Source of the DNA: Paracentrotus lividus | Lineage: Eukaryota; Echinodermata; Echinoidea; Camarodonta; Echinidae | DNA length: 64,000 bases | Direction: 5' to 3' | Assembly (NCBI GenBank): GCA_940671915.1 | Contig: CALNVZ010000649.1 | Coordinates: 6,312,785-6,376,784 of the forward strand | Shown: positions 34,015 through 45,375 of the stretch, piece by piece | Numbering within the stretch: the stretch's first letter is position 1 | How the letters are laid out: each line of letters starts with the position of its first letter | The notes under the pieces: model-generated | Told to the model about the DNA's origin: nothing | What the model saw: the letters and a program-made list of their open reading frames with translations, nothing else | Database searches by the model: none | Position numbers and translations under genes: made by a program

Positions 34015-34945
34015 CTGTGGAGGAATAATAGGGAGATAAGAAAGGAGCAATAGAGAGAGAGGAGGAGAGAGGAGAGAGAGAGAGAGAGGAAGAGAGCAGA
34101 GAGAGAGGAGAGAGAGAGAGAGAGAGAGAAATGGAAGTTTAAATATAACATTATTATTAGAGATGTATGTATCATGATAGCGGCTCATTATTAGTTTTCA
34201 TGGCTGGATAATATGATCATCCATGAAGTGTAAAACGCGGCGTTCATTATTTGTTTAAAAACAAAAACAACAAAACAGCGCCCAAATATCAACTTTCCCT
34301 ATACAAGTATAATCTGTAGGAAGGGGCAGATCGACACGATCGAGGCTAGAATCATGTAGAGGCTCTCTTCTTAGAGCACCACCCGCCCCCCTTTTCCGTC
34401 TCATCATACTCTCTCTCTGCTCTCAGCCTCTTTCTCTCAGTGCGTTTTCCTTTAATCATAACAATTTTGTTTGCCTCCACTTATTGCTCTGCGGTGGTTT
34501 TGTTGGTAATGTAAAATGAAAACAAGAAACACAAACCCGCTAGAGCCAACGGGCGCCCCAAAATAAAAAAAAAAAATAAGAAAAAAAATTAAATATAAAT
34601 TTTATAAAAATAAAAGATAAAAAAAAAAGCATTAAATGAAATAAAAAAATGAAATATGTAAATTAAAAAAAAGAGATAAAATACAATAATTAAGAAAAGA
34701 AGAAAATGAAAGAACAAAGAAAAGAAAGGAAGAAAAGAATTGTCAAAGAAAAAAGGCTTCGCTTACCTTGTTTGTGGGAGTCCGATCTCGGTTTCAACGA
34801 ATGTCATGAGTTTTCCAGCTCTTTCACGATTGACGTCAGGGTCAGCGGATACGCCCACAGCATGCATCTCAAAGAAGCCCCAATCAGCTTCGGGGTTAGC
34901 CGCTCTGCACATCTTCTTATCCGTCCTCAGCTCGACTGTGATAGA
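33888..34945 (-). CDS. MIF/D-dopachrome tautomerase-like gene, partial (exons 2 and 3)
   Basis: Macrophage migration inhibitory factor family proteins are small trimeric cytokine/tautomerase proteins. Two exons are visible: 34767-34945 (179 nt, phase 0 in, 2 out) and 33888-34014 (127 nt to a TAG stop). Exon 2 gives SITVELRTDKKM...FFEMHAVGV...LPQT and aligns with the MIF/DDT centre. Exon 3 gives CFFMMHNNDPKHIGLGDNKL, matching the MIF C-terminal segment, then about 20 extra residues (CADIPHFKNYNHIELFENLR). Intron positions and exon 2 length equal those of the plus-strand paralogue at 39452-42180. Exon 1, which would hold the catalytic Pro1, was not found between 34946 and 39450. It may be distant, divergent or lost. 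MIF Tyr95 and Asn97 align with Phe and Met. Confidence 0.72.
34767..34945 (-). CDS. Minus-strand MIF-like gene, exon 2
   Basis: Acceptor TTACAG and donor GTAAGC on the minus strand; 179 nt, ending in phase 2 with AG of an Arg/Ser codon. Confidence 0.75.
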
Positions 34946-34975
34946 CTGTAAGATAATGGAGATAATATTGAATAA

Positions 34976-35822
34976 TACCGAGTGAGTCAAAAAAAACTTT
35001 ACACCTAGAAAAACGTCAATAAAAAGAAAACCAAATTATAAACCCCAAATTATTTTACACATTCTGAAAGAGTAACTCCTCCCGCATCTTCTGGTACCAT
35101 TTTTGTGTGGTATGTCTTTAAGTTTGGATAAACACGACGCATTGTTTGCGAACATGTCAATTTCGAATTGTGCCAGAATGGGAGTAAAATCAAAACAACA
35201 AAAAGCTAGAAAAAAGCAACTTCATCCTGATTAAAATAGCGTAACTTTTTAACGAAAATGTCTTCCACTTAATAACTTGGCAGGGGTATTGTTACACATA
35301 TTGACTACATTTAGTATGAAAATGAGATAGATCTGTACAGTCAGGCATGAGTGAGCACACGTCAAAGACAAAATAATCACTTTTCAAAAGTATTAAGAGG
35401 CCTTTTTTGGTCTGTAAGTGGCAATTTACTCTTTAATGTGTACTCATTCGTGCATTGCTTCACGAGTCAATCTAATTTTCATACAAAATGTAGTCAATAT
35501 GTGTAACAGCACCCCTGCCAAGTTATTAAGCGGAAGACATTTTCGTTAAAAAGTTATGCTATTTTAATCGGGATGAAGTTGCTTTTTTCTAGCTTTTTGT
35601 CGTTTTGATTTTACTCCCATTCTGGCACAATTCGAAATTTACATGTTCGCAAACAATGCGTCGTGTTTATCCAAGCGTTAAGACATACCACACAAAAATG
35701 GTACCAGAAGATGCGGGAGGAGTTACTCTTTCAGAATATACAAAATAATATGGGGTTTATAAATTGGTTTTCTTTTTATTGACATTTTTCTAGGTGTAAA
35801 GTTTTTTTTGACTCACTCGGTA
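34976..35822. mobile_element. ~845-bp near-perfect palindrome, TA-flanked, copy 1
   Basis: TACCGAGTGAGTCAAAAAAA at the left is exactly mirrored by TTTTTTTGACTCACTCGGTA at the right. Arms of about 400 bp flank a short centre. TA duplication suggests Tc1/mariner-type mobilisation. Copy 2 is at 45376-46221. Confidence 0.88.
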
Positions 35823-36375
35823 TAGGTATTCCCGGTCAAGTTTAAACTATATCTCTGATCAATTTTGACATTTTTCTTACAAGCACTTTTGTCCGAAATG
35901 TGACTGATAGCGATTTAAAATCTAAACGTTAATTCAATTGACCGATAGCTCCGCTCCATGAGGTCAACATTAACGAATTCGATTGCAAAGAGTTTAAAAT
36001 TGACCGGGGAAAACCTATAATAACGACGAATTTCAAAACGCAAAAAAAAAACGCAAAAAAAAAAAATGAAAACATTTTCCTGACCTGAAGTTTTTCGGTA
36101 TAAAAAGTTTGGGCATTATCGTCAAATATGTCATAATTGGGTATGAAAGCATACACAATCTAGGGCCCGTATCAGGAACTACCCCTGGACAATTATCCCC
36201 AGAATTAGGGTTAGCGTTAGATGTATAGGGGTAGATTTTTGACGGGGTAGCTGTCCAGTGGGTAATTGTCCTAGAAGCTCTAGGTCCTAAACAAATTTTA
36301 ATCTACATGGGTGTATCAATTTCGTCAGTTGAAATTGAACAAAATGTGGCCCATCTTGCCCCATGCACCTCCATT

Positions 36376-36426
36376 ACTGCTACGACCACTACTACTACTA
36401 TTACTACTACTACTACTACTACTACG

Positions 36427-36482
<56 letters not shown>

Positions 36483-36495
36483 GACGACGACGACG

Positions 36496-36545
<50 letters not shown>

Positions 36546-36555
36546 CGCTACTACT
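36376..36555 (+). repeat. (CTA)n microsatellite with a CGA block
   Basis: About 180 bases of CTA/ACT triplets, interrupted by ATT and a run of GAC/CGA near 36480-36498. It encodes poly-Thr, poly-Leu or poly-Tyr in three frames, none of which is a gene. Confidence 0.95.
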
Positions 36556-36559
36556 ATAA

Positions 36560-38570
36560 AGTTACCCTGTGAAATGCCCTTTTTAAAATCTCAGTTATCT
36601 TTCTATTTCATTATTATTCATTTATTTATTCAATTTCTTTATCATTTTTGTTTGCCTGTTGATTAGAAAGTTCAGTAAAATTGCGTTAACCGCACTCAGT
36701 CCAGCTCTACTGTTTATCGCATGCGCCCTGGATATGCCAGTAAATGAAATGAATATTCAAGAGTGCTCTACCGCTGTCTTCTGGTGGAACCGTGTCATCC
36801 TGAAATGAAATGATCGGAGCAGTTTTTATGGACTCAGTCAATCACCAACGAGTCGCGTCAGACAGCCAATGTTTGTGTGGAAGATACAGAGACATCGTCT
36901 TAAAATAATCTCTTCTGTCCTATACAGCACACAAAATGAAGCAAAAACCTTGTTGGAATGATTTGTTTTGGTGAAGGATTGTAAAAGCTCTAGCCTTGGA
37001 ATATCTGGTGTCAGGAAGCGAGTACCAAAGAGGTGCACGTGCAAGAAGGTTAATGTGATGGGGCGCTCCGAAATCAGATGTCAGCGAATGCAGGACCAGT
37101 TGCCGAGTGAGGGCTGTATCGGTCGGTCACAGCTAGGGGAGATTGAGCCTAAACTCAGGAACAAGAGCGATTTGGTTATCACTAGTAGAACGATATTGAT
37201 GGTCTCTTTGAAATTTATTTGGCAGTGTGACTGGTATTAGTACCAGCACATTTCATTTTATTAACGCCGAGGTTATAACCGTGTGTGTGTATCGGTCTTG
37301 CGGGCCTCTTGCGTCGGGACTGCGTCAGAGTGTCGTGCAGGAAATCCTTACGTCGGCGCCGCAGAGGCTGGGTGAACTATTTTTCAGTACAAGCAGAAGG
37401 CAAGGTGGTCGTGCTGTATTTAAACGCAATGAATGCGCAGGAGTTATCAAACGCCCTATGCAAGACTGTAGGACGAGCATGACTTGCAAAAACACACAAG
37501 CTCCTGGCCTTGTGACCATGGCACAATTAGGTCTAAATATACCAGCAGATTTAATGGAATCAATTGTTTGTTTCTTTCAATAATTATTCTTTAGAGAAAT
37601 TAATCCACCCAAATTATGCTGGTATTAAGTGGCCAATGTGACACAACAGGGTATATGATCGCCCCCCCCCGCCGTTGACCCAGTCCACGAAGTGTACTGC
37701 ACACTGGCGTAGACACGCATTAATTTTCTTTTTGTTACCGGGGGCAGGGGGTACACGTTCCCCTAAGTATTTGGGGTGGGGGACATTGATATCAAATGTC
37801 CCCCATGGATTTAGACAAGAAAAATAGGTGGGGAAAAAAAAAGATTGGATGAGATGGCTGACCCGAGGAAATGACTCATCCGCCTATCCCCTACTACTGT
37901 TAATCTTAAGAATAAAGATACGATGGGACGCTACGAACTGTATATGGCCCAGCTATACCGGGAAGGAACGAGTCTCACATCCTCACCCCTCCCCCCCCCC
38001 TCCTGCGGTCTCCGCTCCTACTGCCTAGTGAGTGTTTCCCCGAAGAATAAATAATGGTGACCTTTTTTTAGGGTTGAAGGACCGAATAAATTTGTCAAAC
38101 GGGCTTTTAGTTTACTTTCATATCTTTTTTTTATTAGGCTTGAAACTATACAATCCGCGGAGACATGCAAAATACTAAGACCAGCTCTTGGAACATAATA
38201 GCTTGACTGTCACCTGGCTATGGAAAATCCAACTCTGTTAGAACATTATAAAACCATATTTCATGAATATGTTAAGAATTATGTGTCCGGGACCTACATG
38301 TAATAAAATTTTATTTCCTTCTCTGTTTTAAAGACTTAATTGCTGTGGCATACTGGTATGCTGAGAATTTTGTAATGGAATGTGTTTCTTATTTGCTGGG
38401 TTATTTCGGAAGGTGATGTAATTAATTTCTTGTGCCATTTTGCATATCTTTTATTCGAATATCGTCATATATTTTTGTTTATCTTATAAATATAACGCTT
38501 TCCCCTGAATTTGTAAAATAAAAAAATGTTCACTTTTTTAATGTTTAAAAGAATTGAACGTGTTATGAGA
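36560..38570. other. Gene-poor region between the two MIF-like genes
   Basis: Mostly unique sequence, less AT-rich around 36980-37540. A 118-codon frame at 37227-37583 has no recognised motif and no clear splice or promoter context. No exon 1 for the minus-strand MIF-like gene was found here. Confidence 0.4.
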
Positions 38571-38574
38571 TTTT

Positions 38575-38665
38575 GCCAGTCTCCGAGACGTCTCTGCGAC
38601 TTCTCTGAGTCTCTGAGTCGAGATGTATACTAATCGCCTAGTCTCGGAGACGTCTTAGCAGGTGA
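38575..38665. repeat. GAGACGTCTC-rich repeat fragment
   Basis: CTCCGAGACGTCTCTGCGAC and CTCGGAGACGTCTTAGCAG resemble the 33050-33810 repeat. Confidence 0.5.
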
Positions 38666-39451
38666 GAAACCATGATAGTGTTAATTCATATTTCATAGTT
38701 GAGCCTGATCAGTTTATCACGAACGGACATTTTCCAAATTTTCAAATTTGACGGCCTGTGAAAAATTATTTATGAGAAATATTGAACTTTTAATACTGAA
38801 GGGTACCACAGGATGTGCCAAATGATGGCAATATTTGGCAACATGGTTAGTTTCTAAAATAGAACTCTTTAAAATGTTCAATGTCACGGACAGACGAAAT
38901 GCTGACTCATAACTGCTCTGTATCATGTTAATAATAAGGCCTATACACTGCATTCAAGGAAATTTCTTCCTACCGGCAGGTTTTCTTATTTTATAATGTG
39001 AGGGCAAATGATGGAATTCCTACGATCAAAAAAAAAAGAAGAAAATATATCAATAGGCCTATGGTTCTTTTAAAATTTCTTCAATCCTCCTTGGAGGTCT
39101 ATAGTCACGATAGTGTTTTATTATCCCCCAGTAAATATATCACACGGGTAAACAATGAAGCCGAGTTTATTGAATAAGGGCACAGATGCCCGCAATAATT
39201 TCAAATCCTAATACGAATTTCCTGGCAATACTAGGGGTATCATTTTGAGCAAAATTTCTATAGCAGAAGTTTTCTTCTTCCACGTTATTCCTGCCGGGTT
39301 AAAAAAAGAAGTTTATTTGGACGTTTTGAAGACGCACCGCTCCTAATAAATAACTCATCTTTCCTCGTTCAGTTTTGGAGGATATTTTGCTGTTTTTCGG
39401 CTAAAATCGTCAATTTTGTTCTTCCCGCAAGAAACTGAAATTATTGTCACC

Positions 39452-39562
39452 ATGATGCTACGTTGTGTCGTCCACGTGAATACGCCATGCTTGAAGCTTT
39501 CAGACTCTTTCAGGAAACAGCTTGCAACAACTCTTTCAGAACGATACAATCTTCGAATAGAG
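39452..39562 (+). CDS. Plus-strand MIF-like gene, exon 1
   Basis: 37 codons from ATGATG to GAG before GTGCGT (phase 0). Encodes MMLRCVVHVNTP and the first helix (FRKQLATTLSER). Confidence 0.8.
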
Positions 39563-42180
39563 GTGCGTTAAAATATATTTATATGTATTTTAACTAATGA
39601 TATATATCGTTTCTAAAACACAAATTGTCATATTGAACTTTACCACGACAATGAAAAGTTGAATTAGAAAAGTAAGATCGATGGCGACTCCGCACAAGCG
39701 AAAATATTTCACTTATATGATTATATCTAGTTTAAATAAGAGTAACTGAACTTGTGAATTTATTAATAAATGAAAGCGATATTGCAATTATATTAATAGC
39801 GATAATCTGTATTATTCTTGTAACCGAAGACACAGATGGTTAATGTATTGTACCCATGCCACTGATGGGGTAATTGAAACGATAAGGTAAAGATTTTGTT
39901 TATATTTTTAAAAGTTTTTATCTTAGCAGTTTAACAATCCCCAATTAACAAGTTAGCCGTCCAGATACGTTGGTGCACCAAACGTACGCCCATGGGCCCT
40001 ACATGTTAACTCTTTGCACGCCACATTCATTTTAAGCAGAAAAAAGAAGACTTTTTTCTTTAATTATTAAAAATAGTATAACAATATTTGCTTAGTATGA
40101 ACTACGAGAAATTATGCCGCAGACCCAGTCCTAGCATTATCAGTGATTTTCAGATCTTTTAGCCCAGCTATTACAGTGAAAATGAATTATTACGATTGTA
40201 TAGATAATAAGTACAATTGTGACTATAGTCGAACTTGGCAGGCAAAGAGTTAAAGGACTCATCCGGGCTGGAGTTTGCATTATAAGAAAAATAAAGTAAA
40301 ATCGAAAAAGCACAACACTGAAAATTTCATGAAATTCGGATAAAAAATAGCAAAGTTATGAATTTTCTTAGGTTTTGAATTTTTGAGGAAACAGTTCTTC
40401 AAATTGGCAAACTGATGATGTCTCAGTCCCCCTACTTTCTTTGTATTTTATTGTATGAAATACCAATTATCAAGATTTTCTGCCCCAAGGACATAAAAAG
40501 AGGAATTAATCCTTGTGGAATGTTCAAGGTCACAAGTGATTTTACTTATTTCAGTATGAGAGACAGATTTTCTGTATACGCAATATATGAAAAAATGAGA
40601 TAAATAGGATTTCATATAATAAAATACACAAGAAGTAGGGGGACTGTGACATCATCAGTTTGCTCATTTGAGTATTCAAATATTCAAATGAGACAATGAG
40701 ACAATTGCCAAGAACTGTTTTACAAAAAAATCAAGACCTAAAAAAATGTATAACTTTGTTATTTTTCATCCGATTTTGATGAAATTTTCTGTGTTGTGCT
40801 TGATGAATTTTACTTAATTTTACAAAACTTTTTCATTTCAGCCCGGACTCCTCCTTTAATTTAAGAAAATTGGCGTCTTCGCTCCCTCTCCCCAACCCAT
40901 TTCCAATTCTCATTTCCAATTCTGAGTCCGGGCTCTATACACTTCCAAATGATTGTTCTCCGGCTATTTAAAAATAGCTAAAAAGTTAGCAATTTGGGGA
41001 TCTAGTAATAAACCAGATTTTCATATTCACAATTTCCATAATTATGCCATCGTAGATTGTAGGGTTAAAATAAGACAGCGGCGGATCCAGGCGAGGGCGC
41101 CTTAGACGCCCCCATAATTTGAAACCCGCTCATCGTACATGTTAAACTCGGAACATTCAGGCGGCGCCCCCCCCCCCCCACCCCCTCCCTATCGGGATTT
41201 TTCGAATCCTGTATGCAAAGGGACACGCTATCGTGGAATTGATACAAATCTATTCATTTTCTTTTTTATTTTTATCTTTTGATATTGGTATCCGCCTGGA
41301 GCATCTCTTGAGATGCACTCGGATACATTGCGCTTTATAAATATTGTTATTATTATTAATATTATTATCATTTATTTCGAACCCTCTCTGCAGAACATCG
41401 TTGTTTTACTTCGAGAAGGGCTTCGTCTGATGAGATCGGGAAGCACAGAACCATGCGGCTACATGGAGCTCTTTGGGTGTGATGATATCTTCAACGATGC
41501 TGATAAAAACAGAGAGGACACAACGGCTTTGATTCAGCTGCTACAGAAAGAATCAGGGATCCCTTTTGCGAGGTATGATCTAAGTTACTCGTGCATTCAT
41601 ATCAAATGGTTTAAGAAACATAAATTATTATTTATCTTCTTTGTCTTCCCCCCCCCCTTTTTTTTTTTTTTTTTTTTGTTTGTTTTTGTTGTTGTTGTTG
41701 TTGTTGTTGTTGTTGGGGGTATAGGATTGTCGTGGTCAATGTTTTGTCAATAATTCGAAATATGGCGACCCCATGGAGCAGCCATGATAATAGTAACAAT
41801 GATAATATTAAAAAAATGATTAGCATGAAATAAAGTGCTTAAAAGGATTGAGTACGGGGCAGGGGTGGGTCCAGGATTTCATTGGAGGGGGCCCAAAATT
41901 GGAATTTTAGATTTTGGTCCATCCCATTTTTTCCGTCACACGGGGCGAGCAAAAAGCAGGGAGAAGGGTGGGTGGACCGAACATGATGACTCATATTCGC
42001 AATATGCGTAAACGTATGAACCTAAATGAATGTTTTTGACTTTTTTTTTTTTTTTTTTTTTTTTTTTGTAATTTGTCTTTTGTCTTTTTTTTTAATTTCA
42101 GACTCTTTGTTCTGATGCGGCCACAGTGGAGCACAAACTGGGGACAAGTCGGCGGGCAAAGCTTAGTCATCGATGCCTAA
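39452..42180 (+). CDS. MIF/D-dopachrome tautomerase-like protein lacking Pro1 (3 exons, 122 aa)
   Basis: MIF-family proteins act as secreted cytokines and keto-enol tautomerases. Exons 39452-39562, 41394-41572 and 42102-42180 join in phases 0 and 2 to give 122 codons and TAA. Residues 10-43 align without a gap to vertebrate MIF. SGSTEPC at 52-58 matches the D-dopachrome tautomerase signature. Both introns fall at the MIF positions. The first ATG has a strong CACC context; a second ATG follows directly and would give an exon 1 coding length of 36 codons, as in MIF. The residue at the catalytic Pro1 position is Leu3. MIF Lys32, Tyr95 and Asn97 align with Leu34, Phe99 and Leu101, and the CxxC pair is absent. 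Tautomerase activity is therefore unlikely, and a signalling or structural role is inferred. Divergent to the partial paralogue at 33888-34945. Confidence 0.82.
40250..40859. mobile_element. ~610-bp palindromic element, TTAA-flanked, in MIF-like intron 1
   Basis: TTAAAGGACTCATCCGGGCTGG is mirrored by CAGCCCGGACTCCTCCTTTAA. Shares interior sequence (GTCCCCCTACTT, GATGTCACAGTC) with 42938-43576. Confidence 0.8.
41078..41216. mobile_element. GGCGGATCCAGG-family element in MIF-like intron 1
   Basis: GCGGCGGATCCAGGCGAGGGCGC, then CATAATTTGAAACCCGCTCAT and poly-C, ending in a decayed AATCCTGTATG. Same layout as 44813-44981 and 49634-49757. Confidence 0.65.
41278..41372 (+). repeat. SINE 3' end next to MIF-like exon 2
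   Basis: ATTGCGCTTTATAAATATTG is followed by a TTA/ATT repeat, the same kind of tail as at 19790 and 22242. Confidence 0.6.
41394..41572 (+). CDS. Plus-strand MIF-like gene, exon 2
   Basis: 179 nt after CTCTGCAG, leaving in phase 2 before GTATGA. It carries SGSTEPC and the second helix (DTTALIQLLQKE). A SINE tail ends about 20 bases upstream. Confidence 0.85.
42102..42180 (+). CDS. Plus-strand MIF-like gene, exon 3
   Basis: 79 nt after TTTCAG, encoding LFVLMRPQWSTNWGQVGGQS and the end, then TAA. NWGQ aligns with NVGW of MIF. Confidence 0.82.
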
Positions 42181-42393
42181 AACACCTTCCTTTTTGCTGA
42201 TCATTTTGGATGTTGTAGTCACCCCCTCTCTCCAGCCCCCTACCCCCCCCCCCCCCCCCCGGGCCATACCGTTCCCTCAGCATAGCCTCGCGTCATAGGT
42301 TCTTATGTTGTCTGTATCGAAGGGCATTGTCGACCAATCTCACAAAGTCTCTATCTTTTTTCTCTGCCTTTCTCTCTAATGTTTGAAAAGGAG

Positions 42394-42399
42394 AATAAA
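42394..42399 (+). other. Candidate polyadenylation signal of the plus-strand MIF-like gene
   Basis: AATAAA 214 bases after the stop codon, the first such hexamer downstream. Position-based inference. Confidence 0.45.
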
Positions 42400-42937
42400 A
42401 ATTGTATATTATCCGTGTGTAAATTTTTAAATAGAATGATGATCAGTTTTTGTTTTAGTTGATTTAACTTATAAGCAAATTTGGTTCGGCACCCCTTTGA
42501 TTTGAAATGTTCATGAAATTCCCTTAAGGGGTACTACAATGAAGATTACCATCTACTAAATGTCTATATATTTTCTGAGTATCCTTAACCCCCCCCCCCC
42601 CTCCCCGGGAAAATTGTGATTTCTTAATGTTGACTGTGCTGTCTGTGATTCCAGTTTTGTATAAAATTATGTTTTAAAAATAAACCAATACCTAGTATAC
42701 GTGTTAAAACATTTTAAAATGAATTTACAAACCCTATTTCAAGCGGGGGGGGAAAAAAAATCAAAAATTATATTATAACAAAAATAAAGTTGAAAAAGGT
42801 TATGATTTTTCTCAATTTCACATGTTTAAAAGGGAAACCCTCCAATGAATACAAAATTTGTTATTTATGATAGGTACATTCTGTACTCGTGGTTAGATTG
42901 TTCTTTAAAGCTGTTGATCAAAATATAATAGCTAACT

Positions 42938-43576
42938 TTAAAGGAGGACTCCAGGCTGGAATCGAAATGTTTTGAAAAGTAAGATCAAATCTAAAAAGCG
43001 CAACACTGAAAATTTCATCAAAATCGGATGAGAAATGGCAAAGTTATGAATTTTTAAGGTATTGATTTTTTTTTGATTTTTTTATAGGAACAGTTCTTGG
43101 CAGAATCATGGTGACCTCATGCATATTCAAATGAGCAAACTGTGCTGTCACAGTCCCCCTTCTTCTTGTGTATTATATTATATAAAATCCTACTTATAAC
43201 ATTATTTCATACATTGCGTATAAAAAAAATCTATCCCTCATACTGAAATAAGTAAAAGCAATTGTGACCTTGAACATTGTACAAGGATTATCGCTGTTTT
43301 CATGTCCTTGGGGCAGAATATCTGGATAATTTGTATTTCATACAATAAAACACAAAGGAAGTAGGGGGACTGTGACATCATCAGTTTGCTCATTAGCATA
43401 TGCATGAGGTTAGCATGGTTATGCCAAGAACTGTTTCTTATAAAAGTGTCAATGCCAAAGAAATTCATAACTTTGCTATTTCTCATCCGATTTTGATGAA
43501 ATTTTCAGTGTTGTGGTTTATTAATTTTACTTTACTTTTGTAAACATACAAACTCCAGCCTGGAGGAGTCCTTTAA
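42938..43576. mobile_element. ~640-bp palindromic element, TTAA-flanked, second copy
   Basis: TTAAAGGAGGACTCCAGGCTGG is mirrored by CCAGCCTGGAGGAGTCCTTTAA. Same family as 40250-40859. Confidence 0.82.
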
Positions 43577-43894
43577 GTATAACATATTCCATATTGTGTT
43601 GAAAAGTATAAGTAGGCCTATACATAATGTGTTGGTCAAAGTAAGATTTATGTCATGTCGCATTTTATGTGTTACTCTTTAAAAAAAAGTGTAATTTTGT
43701 TAAGAGAAGATGATAAGATTATGATAAAAATGCTTGTGATTTGATATTCTGTAATTGTCATGGGTTTAAATGTCATTAAATTATTGAAACAATGAAAGAG
43801 AGTGAGGGGTATACAGACATAATTCGAAAGATAGAGGAAGGAGGGGATGGAGAGAGAGAGGGGGGAGAGAGAGATAGGGAGAGTATGCGTGAGA

Positions 43895-43901
43895 GAGATA
43901 G

Positions 43902-43975
<74 letters not shown>

Positions 43976-44270
43976 GAAAGATTGTGTGGGGGAGAGAAGA
44001 AAAGAGGGAGAGGGATACATGGAGAGCAAAGAGATAGACAAACATACCCAAGAGAGGTAGCTACAGAGATGAAGGGAGAGAACGAGAGAGAGAAGGAAGG
44101 AGGGAGAAAGAGAGGGGTGGAGAGAGAATCTTTACCCCCCCCCCCCCACTAAGCTTTTATGTGAAAATGTCAAAGAAGAGAAAAGGGAAAGAGAAAGAAG
44201 AAGAAATAGGAGGAGAGAAGAAAGAAAAGAAAGGGAAGAAGACAGTAAAGCGAGGGGAAAGAAAGAAGGC
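43895..44270 (+). repeat. (GA)n microsatellite and purine-rich DNA
   Basis: A pure GA run at about 43905-43972 followed by purine-rich sequence to 44270. No gene. Confidence 0.9.
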
Positions 44271-44812
44271 AAACATTTCGACAACATTATTTTAAGAATG
44301 CCGAATTGAAATAATTTCGTTATGATTTAAAATTGTTATTTCCCTAACTATCACATTTGGTGTTCAGAATCTCAAAATCATGCATTTTGCTTCTAAAAAC
44401 ATTCAAGATTCTATGAAATAAAAAAAAAAACTAGGCCCTGGTTTTATCTAAAGAATTCATCTTTCAATTCTGAATAGTAACCGTATTTTTTACTGCTAAA
44501 AACAAAATTTATATATTTACGATTGATTCTCAACAAATCTTATAATATAATAACTTATTCACCACCACTTTTGTCCAATAAAGAGCCATTTATATTTATA
44601 TTTAACAGTCATGACAATTTAAGGTCAAAATGAGATCAAACAACATTACGTCGAAACAAACAATAGAAAAACTCATCAATTCTCAGCGAACGAGATGAAT
44701 AATAAACAAGAATGTAGGTATGGTTGGTTGGTTGGTTGGTTGGTTCATAGACGTTCCCTGTTACGTCTATGGTTGGTTGATGTTCTCAAAGATTATTTGC
44801 GCCAGACTCGCA

Positions 44813-44981
44813 TTGGCGGATCCAGGCGGGGCGCAGGGGACGCGCGCCCCCTCTATAATTTCAAAACCACTCATTGACTACACATGTTAACATTGAAAAA
44901 AATTCAGCTGCGTCCCCTATTTTTCCAAATTTTCGGGATGCGCCCCCCCCCCCGTATTTCTAAATCCTGAATCCACCACTG
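44813..44981. mobile_element. GGCGGATCCAGG-family element
   Basis: TGGCGGATCCAGGCGGGGCGC at left and AATCCTGAATCCACCACTGG at right are inverted termini around CGCGCCCCCTCTATAATTT. Confidence 0.7.
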
Positions 44982-45375
44982 GGCTCGTGTATATTTTTGG
45001 CATCAGGGTGGGCTGGCTTCGATGTTTTAAAGAAAAGATGGCGCTATGAAGTTATGTTTGATAGATCATTATTAAACACACAAACAAACATCCAAAGTCT
45101 GGCGCTGTAATGATTGAAACAAGAGGTGGTGCTATACCATTTATTTAATACGAGCAAACCACGTCGGTCATACTATATTGTACAATATTAAAAAATAAAT
45201 ATATATATAAATAAAATGCTGTACTTCTAGCTAATATCATAATCGTCATAGCAGACCCTTGGGTCAGACGCGAATTGCCTGAGATTTTGAAACTAATAGG
45301 CTGTGTAATTCCCGAGATATGGCTGAATATCAATGCAGTCATAATGGGTATGCTCAATATTACCACTGGAGTCTA

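Noticed and set aside
35929..36156. Possible first exon of the minus-strand MIF-like gene (MYAFIPNYDIFDDNAQ..., donor GTCAGG)
   Set aside because: Phase would fit, but the peptide is 24 residues, too short, and shows no MIF strand-helix pattern.
36307..36666. 119-codon poly-Thr frame and overlapping poly-Leu and poly-Tyr frames
   Set aside because: They are produced entirely by the (CTA)n microsatellite.
37227..37583. 118-codon plus-strand frame in a less AT-rich stretch
   Set aside because: No recognised motif, no clear promoter or splice context. Kept only as a region note; a transcript would reopen it.
43776..44051. Leu/Ser-rich and Arg/Glu-rich frames
   Set aside because: Translation of the (GA)n run at 43905-43972 on either strand.
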